Part shown: piece after piece, positions 17,937-27,458 of the stretch
How positions within the stretch are numbered: the first letter of the stretch is position 1
Layout of the letters: each line of letters starts with the position of its first letter
Assembly (NCBI GenBank): GCA_048594375.1
Contig: JBMDXK010000022.1
Location: 1 to 53,325 of the forward strand
Source of the DNA: JBMDXK01 sp048594375
Lineage (GTDB): Bacteria > Pseudomonadota > Alphaproteobacteria > Rhizobiales > Methylopilaceae
Direction: 5' to 3'
Length of the DNA: 53,325 nt
Translations under genes and position numbers: made by a program
Notes under the pieces: model-generated
The model's input: the letters and a program-made list of their open reading frames with translations, nothing else
The model's database searches: none
Told to the model about the DNA's origin: nothing

Positions 17937-18476
17937 ATGAAGCAGACACTACAAAAGAAATCGCTTTTCACGCGCTTCCGAAAATCAAAAGATGGTGTGG
18001 CGGCTGTTGAATTTGCAATGGTAGCGCTACCCTTTTTTGCCATGCTGTTTGCAATCATAGAAACAGCGATCATTCTGTTTGCGGGTCAACTTCTTGAAAC
18101 TGCTGTGGCTGATACATCGCGGTTGATTATGACCGGCCAAGCTCAAAAGCAGAATATGTCCGCCGGACAATTTAAAAATAATCTCTGCGGTCGCCTCTCA
18201 GGATTATTTAATTGCCAGAGGGGCTTATCAATCGATGTAAGATATTATAACGAAATTGAAAATGCACAAAATGTCAGACCCACAGATGCCTCAGGGAATA
18301 TGAGCACAAAAGGATTTGGGTACGCTCCAGGAAGTCCCGGTGATATTGTGGTGGTGCGTGCGGTTTATCAATGGCCAGTTTTTGTAACCCGTTTAGGAAT
18401 GAATCTCGTAAATCAAAGAAATGGAACATTTCTTCTTATAGGAACATCGGTGTTTAAAAACGAGCCCTATGAGTGA
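17937..18476 (+). CDS. TadE-like minor pseudopilin
   Basis: A short basic N-terminus (QKKSLFTRFRKSKDG) leads into VAAVEFAMVALPFFAMLFAIIETAIILFAGQLLETAV, the TadE motif: a Glu five residues into a single hydrophobic helix, as in type IV pilin-like proteins. The rest is periplasmic, with two Cys (NLCGRLSGLFNCQ) that could pair. TadE-family proteins are processed by the prepilin peptidase TadV and assist Flp pilus assembly. GAGG lies 8 bases before the ATG at 17937, supporting this start over 17901. It overlaps the next TadE-like gene by 8 bases. Confidence 0.85.
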   Translation: MKQTLQKKSLFTRFRKSKDGVAAVEFAMVALPFFAMLFAIIETAIILFAGQLLETAVADTSRLIMTGQAQKQNMSAGQFKNNLCGRLSGLFNCQRGLSIDVRYYNEIENAQNVRPTDASGNMSTKGFGYAPGSPGDIVVVRAVYQWPVFVTRLGMNLVNQRNGTFLLIGTSVFKNEPYE

Positions 18477-19023
18477 GGCAACAGCAATGATTTTTCGTTT
18501 ACAAAATATTCTTCACACGTTCCGAAAACAGATTGGAGGGGTTTCTGCTGTTGAATTTGCTCTTATTTTTCCTATAATGATGGTGCTGCTTTTGGGCAGT
18601 GTAGCTGTGGGGCAAGCAATTTCAGTGCAGCGGAAAATTACCCTGCTTTCCCGTTCACTTGCTGATATTGTTGCACAATCCGCTAGCACGACAAATCAGG
18701 AGCTCGATAATCTGTTAAATGCAGCAAGTCTGATTGTTGCCCCCTATAGCTCTGCACCTCTCTCTATGACAATCGTAAGTATCTGGAAAGATAGTGGCGG
18801 ACGAACAACAGTAGATTGGTCACGGAGCAAAGGCAATGTGACTTCCTCACCAACAACAATACCGGATAATATCCCCGTAGCTAACGGCAGAAGCGTTATT
18901 GCAGCGCGCGTTACCTATGAATACACAGTACCTTTTGCAGAACGGATTATTGGTGATACTCTAATGCTCTCTTCGGAGATTTACATGCAGCCGCGTGTGA
19001 CAGACAGGGTCACAAAAATGTAA
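18469..19023 (+). CDS. TadE/TadG-like minor pseudopilin
   Basis: Second TadE-type protein: FRKQIGGVSAVEFALIFPIMMVLLLGSVAVGQAISVQRKITLLSRSLADIVAQSA contains the conserved Glu at the head of a hydrophobic helix. About 184 residues, the last 120 being a periplasmic domain with no cysteines. It is translationally coupled to the preceding gene; an internal ATG at 18487, preceded by GAGG, is an alternative start. No tadA/B/C, cpaB/E/F, tadV or flp gene is in the window, so these two and the CpaC-N-like protein are accessory pieces whose machine must lie elsewhere, or is lost. Confidence 0.83.
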   Translation: MSEATAMIFRLQNILHTFRKQIGGVSAVEFALIFPIMMVLLLGSVAVGQAISVQRKITLLSRSLADIVAQSASTTNQELDNLLNAASLIVAPYSSAPLSMTIVSIWKDSGGRTTVDWSRSKGNVTSSPTTIPDNIPVANGRSVIAARVTYEYTVPFAERIIGDTLMLSSEIYMQPRVTDRVTKM

Positions 19024-19036
19024 TTCCAAAACCGTA

Positions 19037-19918
19037 TCATCGGGATGCATAAAGTGCGCGAGCAATACCAGCGAGATCCCGCTTCATCTGGACATTTGAA
19101 AAACCATTTTGCCAAAGCAAGGCACTTACCTCTGCTTGTTGCCCAACTCCCAATTCAAGTATAAGCCACCCATCAGGCACAACACGACGCTGTGCTATGC
19201 TTGCAATCTTAAAGTAGTCATCAAGACCATCAGCCCCACCATCCAAAGCTTTCGGCGGATCATAAAGCCGGACTTCAGGCGACAGTCCATGAATATCGTG
19301 GCTAGGAATGTAAGGTGGATTGGAAATAACAAGATCAAATTGCCCTTCAGGCAAGGCTGATTCCCAATCAGAATGTATAAAAGCGGCACGTTTATCCAGT
19401 CCGAGAAGCTCGGCGTTTTTGCGGGCTTGTTCAAGCGCTAATGCTGAAATATCAATACCTATACCTAAACTCGTCTTCCACTCATGCAGCAAAGCCAACA
19501 GAATACAACCTGTTCCAGTGCCGAGATCAAGAATGCGCTGTGGAGGAGTTGGAAACAGCTCCAAAGCAACTTCAATGAGTGTTTCTGTATCCGGGCGTGG
19601 CACCAATGTGTCATGGTTCAAGCCAAAAGGCAGCCCCCAAAATTCTTTTTCACCAAGAATCCGGGCAACCGGCTCCCCTTGTAAACGGCGCATAAGCCAT
19701 GCTTCGGCTCTGCATTGTACATCTTCGTTTAAAAAAAAATATGGATTGGCTATCAAAGTATTTAGGGTCTGTCCGCTTGCACCCAGCATCAAAAGACGCG
19801 CGTCCAGCTCCGCGCTCTCAACGCCATATTGCTGAAGTGCCGCGCGTGTAAACTGAATTGCTTCTCCCAGATGTGATGGGAAGGATAATTTCTTATACAA
19901 AGAAGGCTTATCAGTCAT
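19037..19918 (-). CDS. prmC: Peptide chain release factor N5-glutamine methyltransferase
   Basis: Methylates the Gln of the GGQ motif in RF1 and RF2. An N-terminal helical bundle that recognises the release factor (about 1-95) is followed by a SAM-binding core: ILDLGTGTGCILLALL (motif I), GIGIDISALALEQARKNAE, and the amide-methyltransferase signature NPPY (residues 200-203) in VISNPPYIPS. 293 residues, typical. The ATG at 19918 lies inside the last codons of prfA, whose product is its substrate, so translation is coupled. An upstream start at 19936 would extend further into prfA and is unlikely. Confidence 0.96.
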   Translation of the reverse strand: MTDKPSLYKKLSFPSHLGEAIQFTRAALQQYGVESAELDARLLMLGASGQTLNTLIANPYFFLNEDVQCRAEAWLMRRLQGEPVARILGEKEFWGLPFGLNHDTLVPRPDTETLIEVALELFPTPPQRILDLGTGTGCILLALLHEWKTSLGIGIDISALALEQARKNAELLGLDKRAAFIHSDWESALPEGQFDLVISNPPYIPSHDIHGLSPEVRLYDPPKALDGGADGLDDYFKIASIAQRRVVPDGWLILELGVGQQAEVSALLWQNGFSNVQMKRDLAGIARALYASR

Positions 19919-20990
19919 CCGCATTTTCTTCCGCAAGCAGGCGGGTTTGATGCTCCAGAATTAAAGCATTAATGAGATCATTGAGTCCATCACCCGCAAC
20001 AATTTCAGGTAACTTGTGCAGTGTAAGATTGATGCGATGATCGGTAACGCGGCCTTGTGGGAAATTATACGTGCGGATGCGTTCGGAGCGATCCCCAGAA
20101 CCCACTTGACCTTTCCGCGCGGCGGATCGGTCATTATCCAGCGCTTCACGTTGCACATCGTAGAGTTTTGCGCGAAGCAACGTGAGTGCGCGAGCGCGAT
20201 TCTTGTGCTGTGAACGATCATCTTGAACGGCAACCACAATTCCTGTCGGCATATGGGTAATGCGCACGGCAGATTCGGTCTTGTTGACGTGCTGCCCGCC
20301 AGCGCCCGATGCACGATAGACATCATACCTCAGATCAGACTCATTGATCTGAATATCAACCTCTTCAGCCTCTGGCAAAACCGCTACGGTCGCCGCAGAA
20401 GTATGAATTCGGCCAGAACTTTCTGTGGCAGGGATACGTTGCACGCGGTGGACACCCGATTCAAACTTCAAGCGTGCAAAAACACCTGTTCCGGTAATAG
20501 ATGCTATAACTTCCTTAAATCCTCCGGAAGTGCCTTCGCTCAAGGAAATGACTTCAATTTTCCAGCCTTGGAGATCAGCATAACGCTGATACATCCGAAA
20601 AAGGTCGCCCGCAAACAAAGACGCTTCATCTCCGCCTGTACCAGCACGCACTTCCAAAATAGCATTGCGCTGATCGGCCATATCTTTTGGAAGCAGCAGA
20701 ATCCGAATGTCATGGGCAAGAACTTCATCACGCTCAATCAGAGTTACACGCTCTTCATAAGCCAGATCCCGCATAGCATTGTCGGTTGCTTTATCGTCAA
20801 TCATTGCTGACAGATCAGCAATTTCATTCTGCAACGAAAGCCATTCACGAATTGCCATAACAGTAGGCTCAAGCTCTGCCCGCTCCCGCGAGAGCCGCAC
20901 CACATCATCCCCATTCATTGTTGCGGCAAGCTCCGCTTCCAAGGCTTCAAAACGGCGAACAAGGGCTTCAAGTTTAGGACGAGACAGCAT
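19911..20990 (-). CDS. prfA: Peptide chain release factor 1
   Basis: Recognises UAA and UAG stop codons and triggers peptidyl-tRNA hydrolysis. The codon-reading PxT motif is visible as RIPATESSGRIHTSAATVAVLPE (an SPF would mean RF2), and the catalytic GGQ lies at residues 231-233 in GAGGQHVNKTESAVRI. 359 residues, normal length with the full N-terminal domain 1 (coiled-coil-like helices). The downstream prmC gene, overlapping by 8 bases, encodes the methyltransferase for that Gln. Confidence 0.98.
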   Translation of the reverse strand: MLSRPKLEALVRRFEALEAELAATMNGDDVVRLSRERAELEPTVMAIREWLSLQNEIADLSAMIDDKATDNAMRDLAYEERVTLIERDEVLAHDIRILLLPKDMADQRNAILEVRAGTGGDEASLFAGDLFRMYQRYADLQGWKIEVISLSEGTSGGFKEVIASITGTGVFARLKFESGVHRVQRIPATESSGRIHTSAATVAVLPEAEEVDIQINESDLRYDVYRASGAGGQHVNKTESAVRITHMPTGIVVAVQDDRSQHKNRARALTLLRAKLYDVQREALDNDRSAARKGQVGSGDRSERIRTYNFPQGRVTDHRINLTLHKLPEIVAGDGLNDLINALILEHQTRLLAEENADD

Positions 20991-20999
20991 TTGAGATCA

Positions 21000-22373
21000 T
21001 TATCCGGTTTTTATAAGGCGAGCGGCAAAAAAGCCATCCATTCCTGCGAGATCAGGATCAGCATGAGGAAGAAAAGAGGGAAGTGTGCGAATTTCACCCG
21101 CGGCATTTACCCACTCGGTTTGCCCCCAAACTTCATCAGAGTTAACCGGGCTGCGCACCATTTCCGGATACCGCTCCAGAAAGCTACGGATCTGCTCCTC
21201 GCCCTCCTCTGGCTCCAGAGAACAGGTTGCATATACCAGTATCCCGCCTGTTTTAAGCAAGTTTACGGTTGCATCCAGCAACCGGCTTTGCAAACGAGTG
21301 AGAGAAGTGATGTCATGAGCAGATTTCAGCCAGGCCACATCAGGATTTCGTCGCACAGTTCCTGTGGCAGAACAGGGGGCATCAAGCAGAACAGCATCAA
21401 ATGCTTCTGCCTCCCAGTTTGCAGCATCTGCCACTACAGTAGTGGCAGATAAACGAAGACGGGATAAATTGGATTTTAATCGGCTAATGCGAGAAGCCGA
21501 ACGGTCAACAGCCGTGACATCTGCTCCCTGCACAATAAGTTGAGCCGTTTTTCCACCGGGAGCCGCACAAAGGTCTGCAATCCGTTTGCCGCGAATATCC
21601 CCAAAAAGCCGCGCGGGAATGCTTGCGGCAGCATCCTGAACCCACCAGTTTCCTTCCGTAAAACCTTCCATTTGCACAATAGCACCATGGCCACGCAGGC
21701 GCACAGATCCTTGCGGCAAGACAAAGCCGTCTAATTTTTCGGCCCACTCTTGGGGGTTTTCTTTTACAGTAATATCAAGCGGTGAATCCACTCTCTCAGC
21801 ACAGGCTATGGACTCGGCTTGTTCATTGCCATAGGCTTTAATCCGTCTTTGGTGGAGCCAATCAGGAACATCCCGCACAGGATTATTCATGACAGCAAGC
21901 GCATCAGTCTTTCCGCGAATGGTCGCGCGTAAAACTGCATTTACCAAAGGCGCAAGAGGCTTAAGCTGCCGGCTGCGTTTGACTTGCTCTACACCCAATT
22001 GCACCGCGGCATGGTCTGGCACATCAAGGCATAATATTTGTGCCAAAGCCGTAAGGAGAATGCATTCCAATCGGCCTTCCGCTTTTTCAGTAACCGGCTT
22101 ACGCAGGTTGAGTGCCATTGCCGTCCGCAAGCTCCCTAAACGACGCAAGCTTACTCCTAAAATAGCACGGGCAAGGGCGCGATCCCGCCCTTCGAGCATA
22201 TTGAGAGGATTGTCAGCAGCGTCCAAAATCGCATCAAGAGGTTGCTTTTTGAACAAAACCCATTGCAAGGCGATACTTGCAGCTTGTCTTGCTTCAAATC
22301 CTTGTGGCAAAGGCTCGACGTCAGAAGCAGTTTTAATTTTCTTGAAGTTCGTTACAGTTGGACGAGATGGCAT
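21000..22373 (-). CDS. rsmB: 16S rRNA (cytosine-967-C5) methyltransferase
   Basis: An N-terminal NusB-like RNA-binding domain (about 25-165: ASIALQWVLFKKQPLDAILDAA...RDRALARAILGVSLRRLG) precedes a Fmu/RsmB catalytic domain with SAM motif I ADLCAAPGGKTAQL, DAVLLDAPCSATGTVRRNPD (PC motif) and YATCSLEPEEGEEQI (the TC motif carrying the nucleophilic Cys). This architecture is specific to RsmB. 457 residues. It ends 9 bases before prfA on the same strand, so the three genes rsmB-prfA-prmC form one translation-related unit. No partner rpe or def-fmt gene adjoins. Confidence 0.95.
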   Translation of the reverse strand: MPSRPTVTNFKKIKTASDVEPLPQGFEARQAASIALQWVLFKKQPLDAILDAADNPLNMLEGRDRALARAILGVSLRRLGSLRTAMALNLRKPVTEKAEGRLECILLTALAQILCLDVPDHAAVQLGVEQVKRSRQLKPLAPLVNAVLRATIRGKTDALAVMNNPVRDVPDWLHQRRIKAYGNEQAESIACAERVDSPLDITVKENPQEWAEKLDGFVLPQGSVRLRGHGAIVQMEGFTEGNWWVQDAAASIPARLFGDIRGKRIADLCAAPGGKTAQLIVQGADVTAVDRSASRISRLKSNLSRLRLSATTVVADAANWEAEAFDAVLLDAPCSATGTVRRNPDVAWLKSAHDITSLTRLQSRLLDATVNLLKTGGILVYATCSLEPEEGEEQIRSFLERYPEMVRSPVNSDEVWGQTEWVNAAGEIRTLPSFLPHADPDLAGMDGFFAARLIKTG

Positions 22374-22464
22374 TGAAAGCCTTTATAAAATATAGTGTAA
22401 AAAAACCCCCTGCTTGCTGCCCTGATAACTTTTTGCGTAAAGATGGCGCGCATGAGACTTGCGT

Positions 22465-22800
22465 TCAATCGCCTTCGCCGGGCTCAGGGGAAAAATACTG
22501 CATCTTGCCTTGTACGCCGTCCATTTCTTTGGCCTCAGCCAGAGCATCTTTCTTAATGGTAAGGTTAGGCCAGACTTTTGCGTAGCTCGCATTCAAGGTC
22601 AGCCACTCTTCTATACCCACATCTGTATCGGATTTAATGGCATCAGCAGGACATTCAGGTTCACACACACCGCAATCAATACACTCATCAGGATGGATGA
22701 CGAGCATATTTTCACCCTCATAGAAGCAGTCCACAGGACATACTTCAACACAATCGGTATATTTGCAACGAATGCAGTTTTCCGTGACGACATAAGTCAT
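22465..22800 (-). CDS. fdxA: 7Fe ferredoxin FdxA
   Basis: 111 residues with two cluster motifs at the N-terminus: CIRCKYTDCVEVCPVDCF, where the spacing fits a 3Fe-4S plus the fourth Cys of the other cluster, and CIDCGVCEPECPADAI for a 4Fe-4S cluster. The C-terminal helix (EEWLTLNASYAKVWPNLT) is characteristic of the alphaproteobacterial FdxA / ferredoxin II family, an essential low-potential electron carrier. AAAGGAG sits just before the ATG at 22800; the longer reading from 22845 has none. In many alphaproteobacteria this gene lies between a helicase/S4-domain pair and carD; here the helicase remnant is upstream, S4 and carD are absent. Confidence 0.95.
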   Translation of the reverse strand: MTYVVTENCIRCKYTDCVEVCPVDCFYEGENMLVIHPDECIDCGVCEPECPADAIKSDTDVGIEEWLTLNASYAKVWPNLTIKKDALAEAKEMDGVQGKMQYFSPEPGEGD

Positions 22801-22854
22801 GGTAGTCTCCTTTACCTGAGCGGGAGGCCAATGCACCAATCCCATGCAGATTTA

Positions 22855-24354
22855 TTATTTTTTGCCCATTTTTTCTTTCAAAGCCAGCAATGCAGCGAAG
22901 GGGGAATCAGGATCAGGAGCACGATTGGAAGACTTTCTGCTTTGATCTTTAGCATAAGGCTTCCCGTTTGAAGGACGTGCGCCACGGTTATTGAATTTAT
23001 CGCGGCGCTCTTCAGCATGTTTTTGATGTAGCGTTGCATTTTCCGGCAATGTAAGATTTGCAGAGCGAAGCTGTTCTGACCGGCGCGATGGTTGGCTATG
23101 TCCTTTACTCTTCCCGCCTTCATTGCGATTGACTTGGCTTCGTCGCTGTTCTTGCCGAAACGCAGGCCTCCACACCTCAACCATAACCGGCTGCAATGGC
23201 TCTTCCACCACAGCACCGTTCTCAACACCCTCACCAACAGTATCTGGCTGTGAGGCTTCGGTTTCAAGAGCTAGTTCGCCAGAAACATTCTCTTGTACGC
23301 TACTGTCCTGTGTTGCGTCACCAACCTCCAAGGGCAAAACTTTAGATGTATCGGGCGCAACAACCGCTGCCGGACGCAACTCCATTTTATAACCTAAGGA
23401 TCGTAGAATTTTAGCAAAATCTTCACCTGCACATCCAACAAGCGAGGTCATTGCAATAGTGACCGTAAAGCCATTTCCTTCTGCGGCACCTTCCGGCGGA
23501 AGACCTTCCGTTACGCCAACGCGAAATGCTACTGCAGGACGTATAATGTCAGCGAGACGTTCCAGAATATCGACACGAACAGCGCGCTCACTACAGACCC
23601 GATAGCCAAGCAGACGATAAAATTCCCGATCAATTGCTAGGTCTGCCATAAAAGAAGTGCGGCCACTGGCTGCAAGAGCTTGCACATTCACCAAACCTTC
23701 GGTTTCAGGCAATGTGTGAGAAAGTCCCCACAGCTGTGCTGCCAATACCCGAGGTGCCGGTTTAAGCAAAAGTGGCAAATAAATATGATAGGCACCAAAC
23801 CGCACACCAAATTTACGCAATTGAGTGCGTTGTTCCTGATCCAGAGATTTAATATCTTCCGCAATCTGTGTACGTTCAACAACACCAAGGGATTCCACAA
23901 GACGGGAAGCAACACTGGCAGCAAGACCCGAAAGATCTTCCGCTTTTTTCAGAGCTTTAAGAGGCGCAAGAGATTTTTCAATCTGCCCATCAACCCAGAG
24001 CTTAAGACGCTCTTCTGCCTTTTCACGGAAAGACACCGGGAGAATATCATCGGCAAGCAAATGGACACGCGGAGATAAAATTGTCTCACCAGCCATCATG
24101 CGCCCTACAGGCTCTCCAAGCCAGCGGATAGTGCCATCGGCAGCCATAACAATATCTGTATCAGGGGCATCTCCAAGCCGCTCGGCACGACGACTCAATT
24201 CACGTACAAGAATATGCGTAGCTGCGGCTCGCAACTCATTGCCATCGATACCATCTTCTCGTTTTTCGAGCGTGAAACGAAATCCAGTGAGACGGCCAAC
24301 ACACCGCCCATCAACGTGTACGTTACCTTCTGATGTTAATTCTGCGTCAAGCAT
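22855..24354 (-). CDS. C-terminal part of an alphaproteobacterial Suv3-like helicase, motor domains absent
   Basis: The protein corresponds to the region that follows the two RecA-like domains in the roughly 900-1000-residue alphaproteobacterial DEAD/DEAH helicase next to fdxA: VGRLTGFRF...LRAAATHILVRELSRRAERL, IRWLGEPVGRM, SPRVHLLADDILP, SLAPLKALKKAEDLSGLAASVASRLVESLGV, LRKFGVRFGAYHIYLPLLLKPAPRVLAAQLWGL, then a long basic low-complexity tail ending in SPFAALLALKEKMGKK, the usual terminus. No Walker A, DExH or motif VI is present in it or in the 464 bases upstream. Start at 24354 (MLDAELT, AGGGA upstream). Either the gene was truncated and the remainder maintained, or the motor is encoded elsewhere. 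The frame is intact over 499 codons, arguing against recent decay. Confidence 0.75.
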   Translation of the reverse strand: MLDAELTSEGNVHVDGRCVGRLTGFRFTLEKREDGIDGNELRAAATHILVRELSRRAERLGDAPDTDIVMAADGTIRWLGEPVGRMMAGETILSPRVHLLADDILPVSFREKAEERLKLWVDGQIEKSLAPLKALKKAEDLSGLAASVASRLVESLGVVERTQIAEDIKSLDQEQRTQLRKFGVRFGAYHIYLPLLLKPAPRVLAAQLWGLSHTLPETEGLVNVQALAASGRTSFMADLAIDREFYRLLGYRVCSERAVRVDILERLADIIRPAVAFRVGVTEGLPPEGAAEGNGFTVTIAMTSLVGCAGEDFAKILRSLGYKMELRPAAVVAPDTSKVLPLEVGDATQDSSVQENVSGELALETEASQPDTVGEGVENGAVVEEPLQPVMVEVWRPAFRQEQRRSQVNRNEGGKSKGHSQPSRRSEQLRSANLTLPENATLHQKHAEERRDKFNNRGARPSNGKPYAKDQSRKSSNRAPDPDSPFAALLALKEKMGKK

Positions 24355-24818
24355 TTTCTTTTCCCTGAGACGGCACATCAATGTCTTTGGTGCGCCGATC
24401 AACAAATCGCTACGTCAACCGGTTATGCAGTGTACCTGCATAGCCTGTCTTTCATGTTTCGCGCAAGACCCATTCAGTGTTTCTTATTACTGAAATAACC
24501 CCGTGGAGTTTACAATAATTATTCGTTAACATAACATGCCGCAGTACATTCATAACGTCTTTCAAGATTCATTTTAGCAAACACCAATTTGCAAAGCTTT
24601 TCATTTGCTCAAGCGAAACAACAATCAGAACAAAAAAGATCAAGCTACTGGATATGAACTTCCACAATCAAATATCTTATGCTTGCTTCGGACCAATTCA
24701 ATGTCTTGCTGCTGCAGATCACACAAGATAAATCAATAAATTATAAATATATTGCCAGGAAAAATCCATATTTTATTGTTAGATATAATTTAGATATAGA
24801 ATATAAAATATAATTTCA
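24355..24818. other. Intergenic region between gyrB and the helicase-C gene
   Basis: 464 bases, increasingly AT-rich towards gyrB (long A/T runs at 24725-24820). Neighbouring genes both read on the minus strand, so it must hold the gyrB transcript end and the promoter of the helicase-derived gene. I translated both strands for helicase motifs and found none; no tRNA or insertion sequence seen. Confidence 0.45.
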
Positions 24819-27248
24819 CTAAGCATCAACGCTGGCGGTCAACGCATTATCCTGAATGAAAGCACGACGTGGCTCGACGACATCACCCATAAGCTTGGTG
24901 AAAATATCATCCGCCTCATCCATTTCTTTGATTTTTACTTGCAGCAGGGTCCGCACATTGCTATCCAGCGTGGTCTCCCAAAGTTGCTCAGGATTCATTT
25001 CACCCAAACCTTTGTAACGCTGCAAGGAAAGCCCACGACGACCCACAGCAAAAATGCCATCGACCAATGCAGTTGGACCAAAAATAGCGGTTTCACCATC
25101 CTTGCGCAAAAGCATAGCAGGCTTACTATAAACCTCTTGCATGGCATGGGCTTTTTCATCCATGCGGCGGGCTTCACTGGAATTAAGGAAGCTGCGATCA
25201 AGGAAAAATTCTTCGCGTACACCACGGCGAATACGGAAAAATGTGAAACCTTCAATACTGGCTTCGCCTTGCCATCCACGTTCCAGCTCATCGGAGAGAA
25301 CATCAAGCCGCCGCCCAACATAACGCGCAGCTTCCTGCGCTTCTTCCTCATTATCAAGAATGTTAGGGCGCAAAGCACCAGCAACAGCAGCTTGCTCCAC
25401 AATTGTAGTGTTGTAACGCGCACCAAGCCCATTCACAATAGAGCGAATGCTGCGCGCCTCTTCAATAATGGCACGCAAATCTGCGCCAGCACGCTCTTCA
25501 CCCGAAGCAAGCCGTAAAACAACGCCTTCCAAACCAGCGCCAATCAGATAATCCTCCAGCGCACGCTCATCTTTCAGATATGTTTCAGATTTTCCACGCG
25601 CTACTTTATAAAGCGGCGGCTGTGCAATATAAACATACCCCTGCTCAATGAGCTGAGGCATTTGCCGGAAGAAAAAAGTAAGCAGTAACGTGCGGATATG
25701 CGCGCCATCCACGTCGGCATCGGTCATGATAATGATTTTGTGATAGCGCAGTTTTTCTACATTAAATTCTTCGCGTCCGATACCTGTACCCAGCGCCGTA
25801 ATCAATGTACCGATTTCCTGCGAAGACAGCATTTTGTCAAAGCGCGCGCGTTCCACATTCAGAATTTTACCCCGCAACGGCAAAACAGCTTGCGTTGAAC
25901 GATCACGCCCTTGCTTGGCAGAACCACCCGCAGAGTCACCCTCAACAAGGAAAAGTTCTGACTTGGCAGGATCACGTTCTTGACAGTCAGCCAGTTTACC
26001 CGGCAGCGATGCAATATCCAAAGCGCCTTTACGGCGTGTCAATTCGCGCGCTTTACGCGCAGCTTCACGGGCAGCCGCCGCTTCCACGATTTTACCAACA
26101 ATCGTTTTAGCTTCTGAGGGATGCTCTTCCAACCAAGTCGAAAGCGCTTCATTAAGCGCCCCTTCTACCGCAGGGCGCACTTCAGAAGAAACCAGCTTAT
26201 CCTTGGTTTGCGAAGAGAATTTTGGATCAGGCACTTTTACAGAAAGCACACAGGTCAGCCCCTCACGGCAATCATCGCCGGTCATGGACACTTTTTCTTT
26301 TTTAGAGGTTCCAGAAGAATCGGCATAGCCGGTAAGCTGCCGGGTCAGCGCTGCACGAAGACCCGCAAGATGGGTACCCCCATCACGCTGCGGAATATTG
26401 TTCGTAAAACACAGTACGTTTTCGTGATAACTATCATTCCACCACAACGCGACTTCTACACCAATATTATCCCGCTCCGCGCGGATAACCACAGGCGCAC
26501 TCAACAAACCGGTTTTGGCACGATCAAGATAACGGACAAACTCCTCGACACCGCCTTCATACATAAGTTCGGTGCGCTTGATTTCAACGCTGCGCGCGTC
26601 AGTAAGAATAATTTTGACACCCGAATTGAGAAAAGCCAATTCACGCAGGCGGTGCTCCAAGGTGGCATAATCAAATTCAACCTTGGTAAAGGTTTGCGTA
26701 CTAGGAAGAAAAGTGATTTCCGTACCGCGCTTGCCAGCAGCATTATCATTAATAATTGCCAGCGGAGCTACGGAATCTCCGTGTGCAAATTCAATAAAAT
26801 GTTCACGATTATTGCGCCAGATACGCAATTTCAACCAGGATGAAAGCGCGTTTACCACCGACACACCCACACCATGTAGTCCGCCAGAAACTTTATAAGA
26901 ATTCTGGTCAAATTTACCGCCCGCATGAAGTTGCGTCATAATAACTTCTGCTGCGGAAATACCTTCTTCCGTATGCATATCAGTGGGAATACCGCGCCCG
27001 TTATCGGTAACGGTGCAGGAACCATCAGGATTAAGGGTGACAGTCACCTCACTCGCATGACCCGCCAACGCTTCGTCAATGGCATTATCCACCACCTCGT
27101 ACACCATGTGGTGCAGACCAGAGCCATCATCAGTATCGCCGATGTACATACCGGGGCGTTTGCGTACAGCATCAAGGCCTTTCAATACCTTGATGGAGTC
27201 GGCACCATAGGCAAGATCGGCATCGGATTTGGGCAAAGGTGAAGTCAC
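24819..27248 (-). CDS. gyrB: DNA gyrase subunit B
   Basis: ATPase subunit of gyrase, which introduces negative supercoils. The GHKL ATPase motifs are VDNAIDEALAG (N box), TVTDNGRGIPTDMH and GGLHGVGVSVVNALS; the transducer follows and the TOPRIM domain has FLVEGDSAGGSAKQGRDR and ADVDGAHIRTLLLTFFFR. At 809 residues it is the usual length and ends in LQRYKGLGEMNPEQLWETT...RRAFIQDNA. The first codon is a GTG at 27248 with AGGA about 10 bases upstream. It lies downstream of recF, in the order dnaA-dnaN-recF-gyrB, on the same strand. Confidence 0.98.
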   Translation of the reverse strand: MTSPLPKSDADLAYGADSIKVLKGLDAVRKRPGMYIGDTDDGSGLHHMVYEVVDNAIDEALAGHASEVTVTLNPDGSCTVTDNGRGIPTDMHTEEGISAAEVIMTQLHAGGKFDQNSYKVSGGLHGVGVSVVNALSSWLKLRIWRNNREHFIEFAHGDSVAPLAIINDNAAGKRGTEITFLPSTQTFTKVEFDYATLEHRLRELAFLNSGVKIILTDARSVEIKRTELMYEGGVEEFVRYLDRAKTGLLSAPVVIRAERDNIGVEVALWWNDSYHENVLCFTNNIPQRDGGTHLAGLRAALTRQLTGYADSSGTSKKEKVSMTGDDCREGLTCVLSVKVPDPKFSSQTKDKLVSSEVRPAVEGALNEALSTWLEEHPSEAKTIVGKIVEAAAAREAARKARELTRRKGALDIASLPGKLADCQERDPAKSELFLVEGDSAGGSAKQGRDRSTQAVLPLRGKILNVERARFDKMLSSQEIGTLITALGTGIGREEFNVEKLRYHKIIIMTDADVDGAHIRTLLLTFFFRQMPQLIEQGYVYIAQPPLYKVARGKSETYLKDERALEDYLIGAGLEGVVLRLASGEERAGADLRAIIEEARSIRSIVNGLGARYNTTIVEQAAVAGALRPNILDNEEEAQEAARYVGRRLDVLSDELERGWQGEASIEGFTFFRIRRGVREEFFLDRSFLNSSEARRMDEKAHAMQEVYSKPAMLLRKDGETAIFGPTALVDGIFAVGRRGLSLQRYKGLGEMNPEQLWETTLDSNVRTLLQVKIKEMDEADDIFTKLMGDVVEPRRAFIQDNALTASVDA

Positions 27249-27458
27249 TGCTGAGGGTTCCTTAAAATCAGATCGCGCCAGAAAACAAATGGATGATTCT
27301 CATCATTGCAAGACAAGTGTACCCTAAACTGAAACACACTGGAAAATCAACGAAAAAGCATTTATTTTTCACTGAAATATAACAGCTTGCTTGAATGCTA
27401 TTTATTCTTTTCCATCAATTCCATGAATACGGGCTTTGGAATTCTTCCTGTTGAAAAA

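Noticed and set aside
24355..24818. Remnants of the helicase motor domains before the helicase-C gene
   Set aside because: No GxGKT, DExH or QxxGRxGR-like motif could be read in any frame, so I do not call a pseudogene there.
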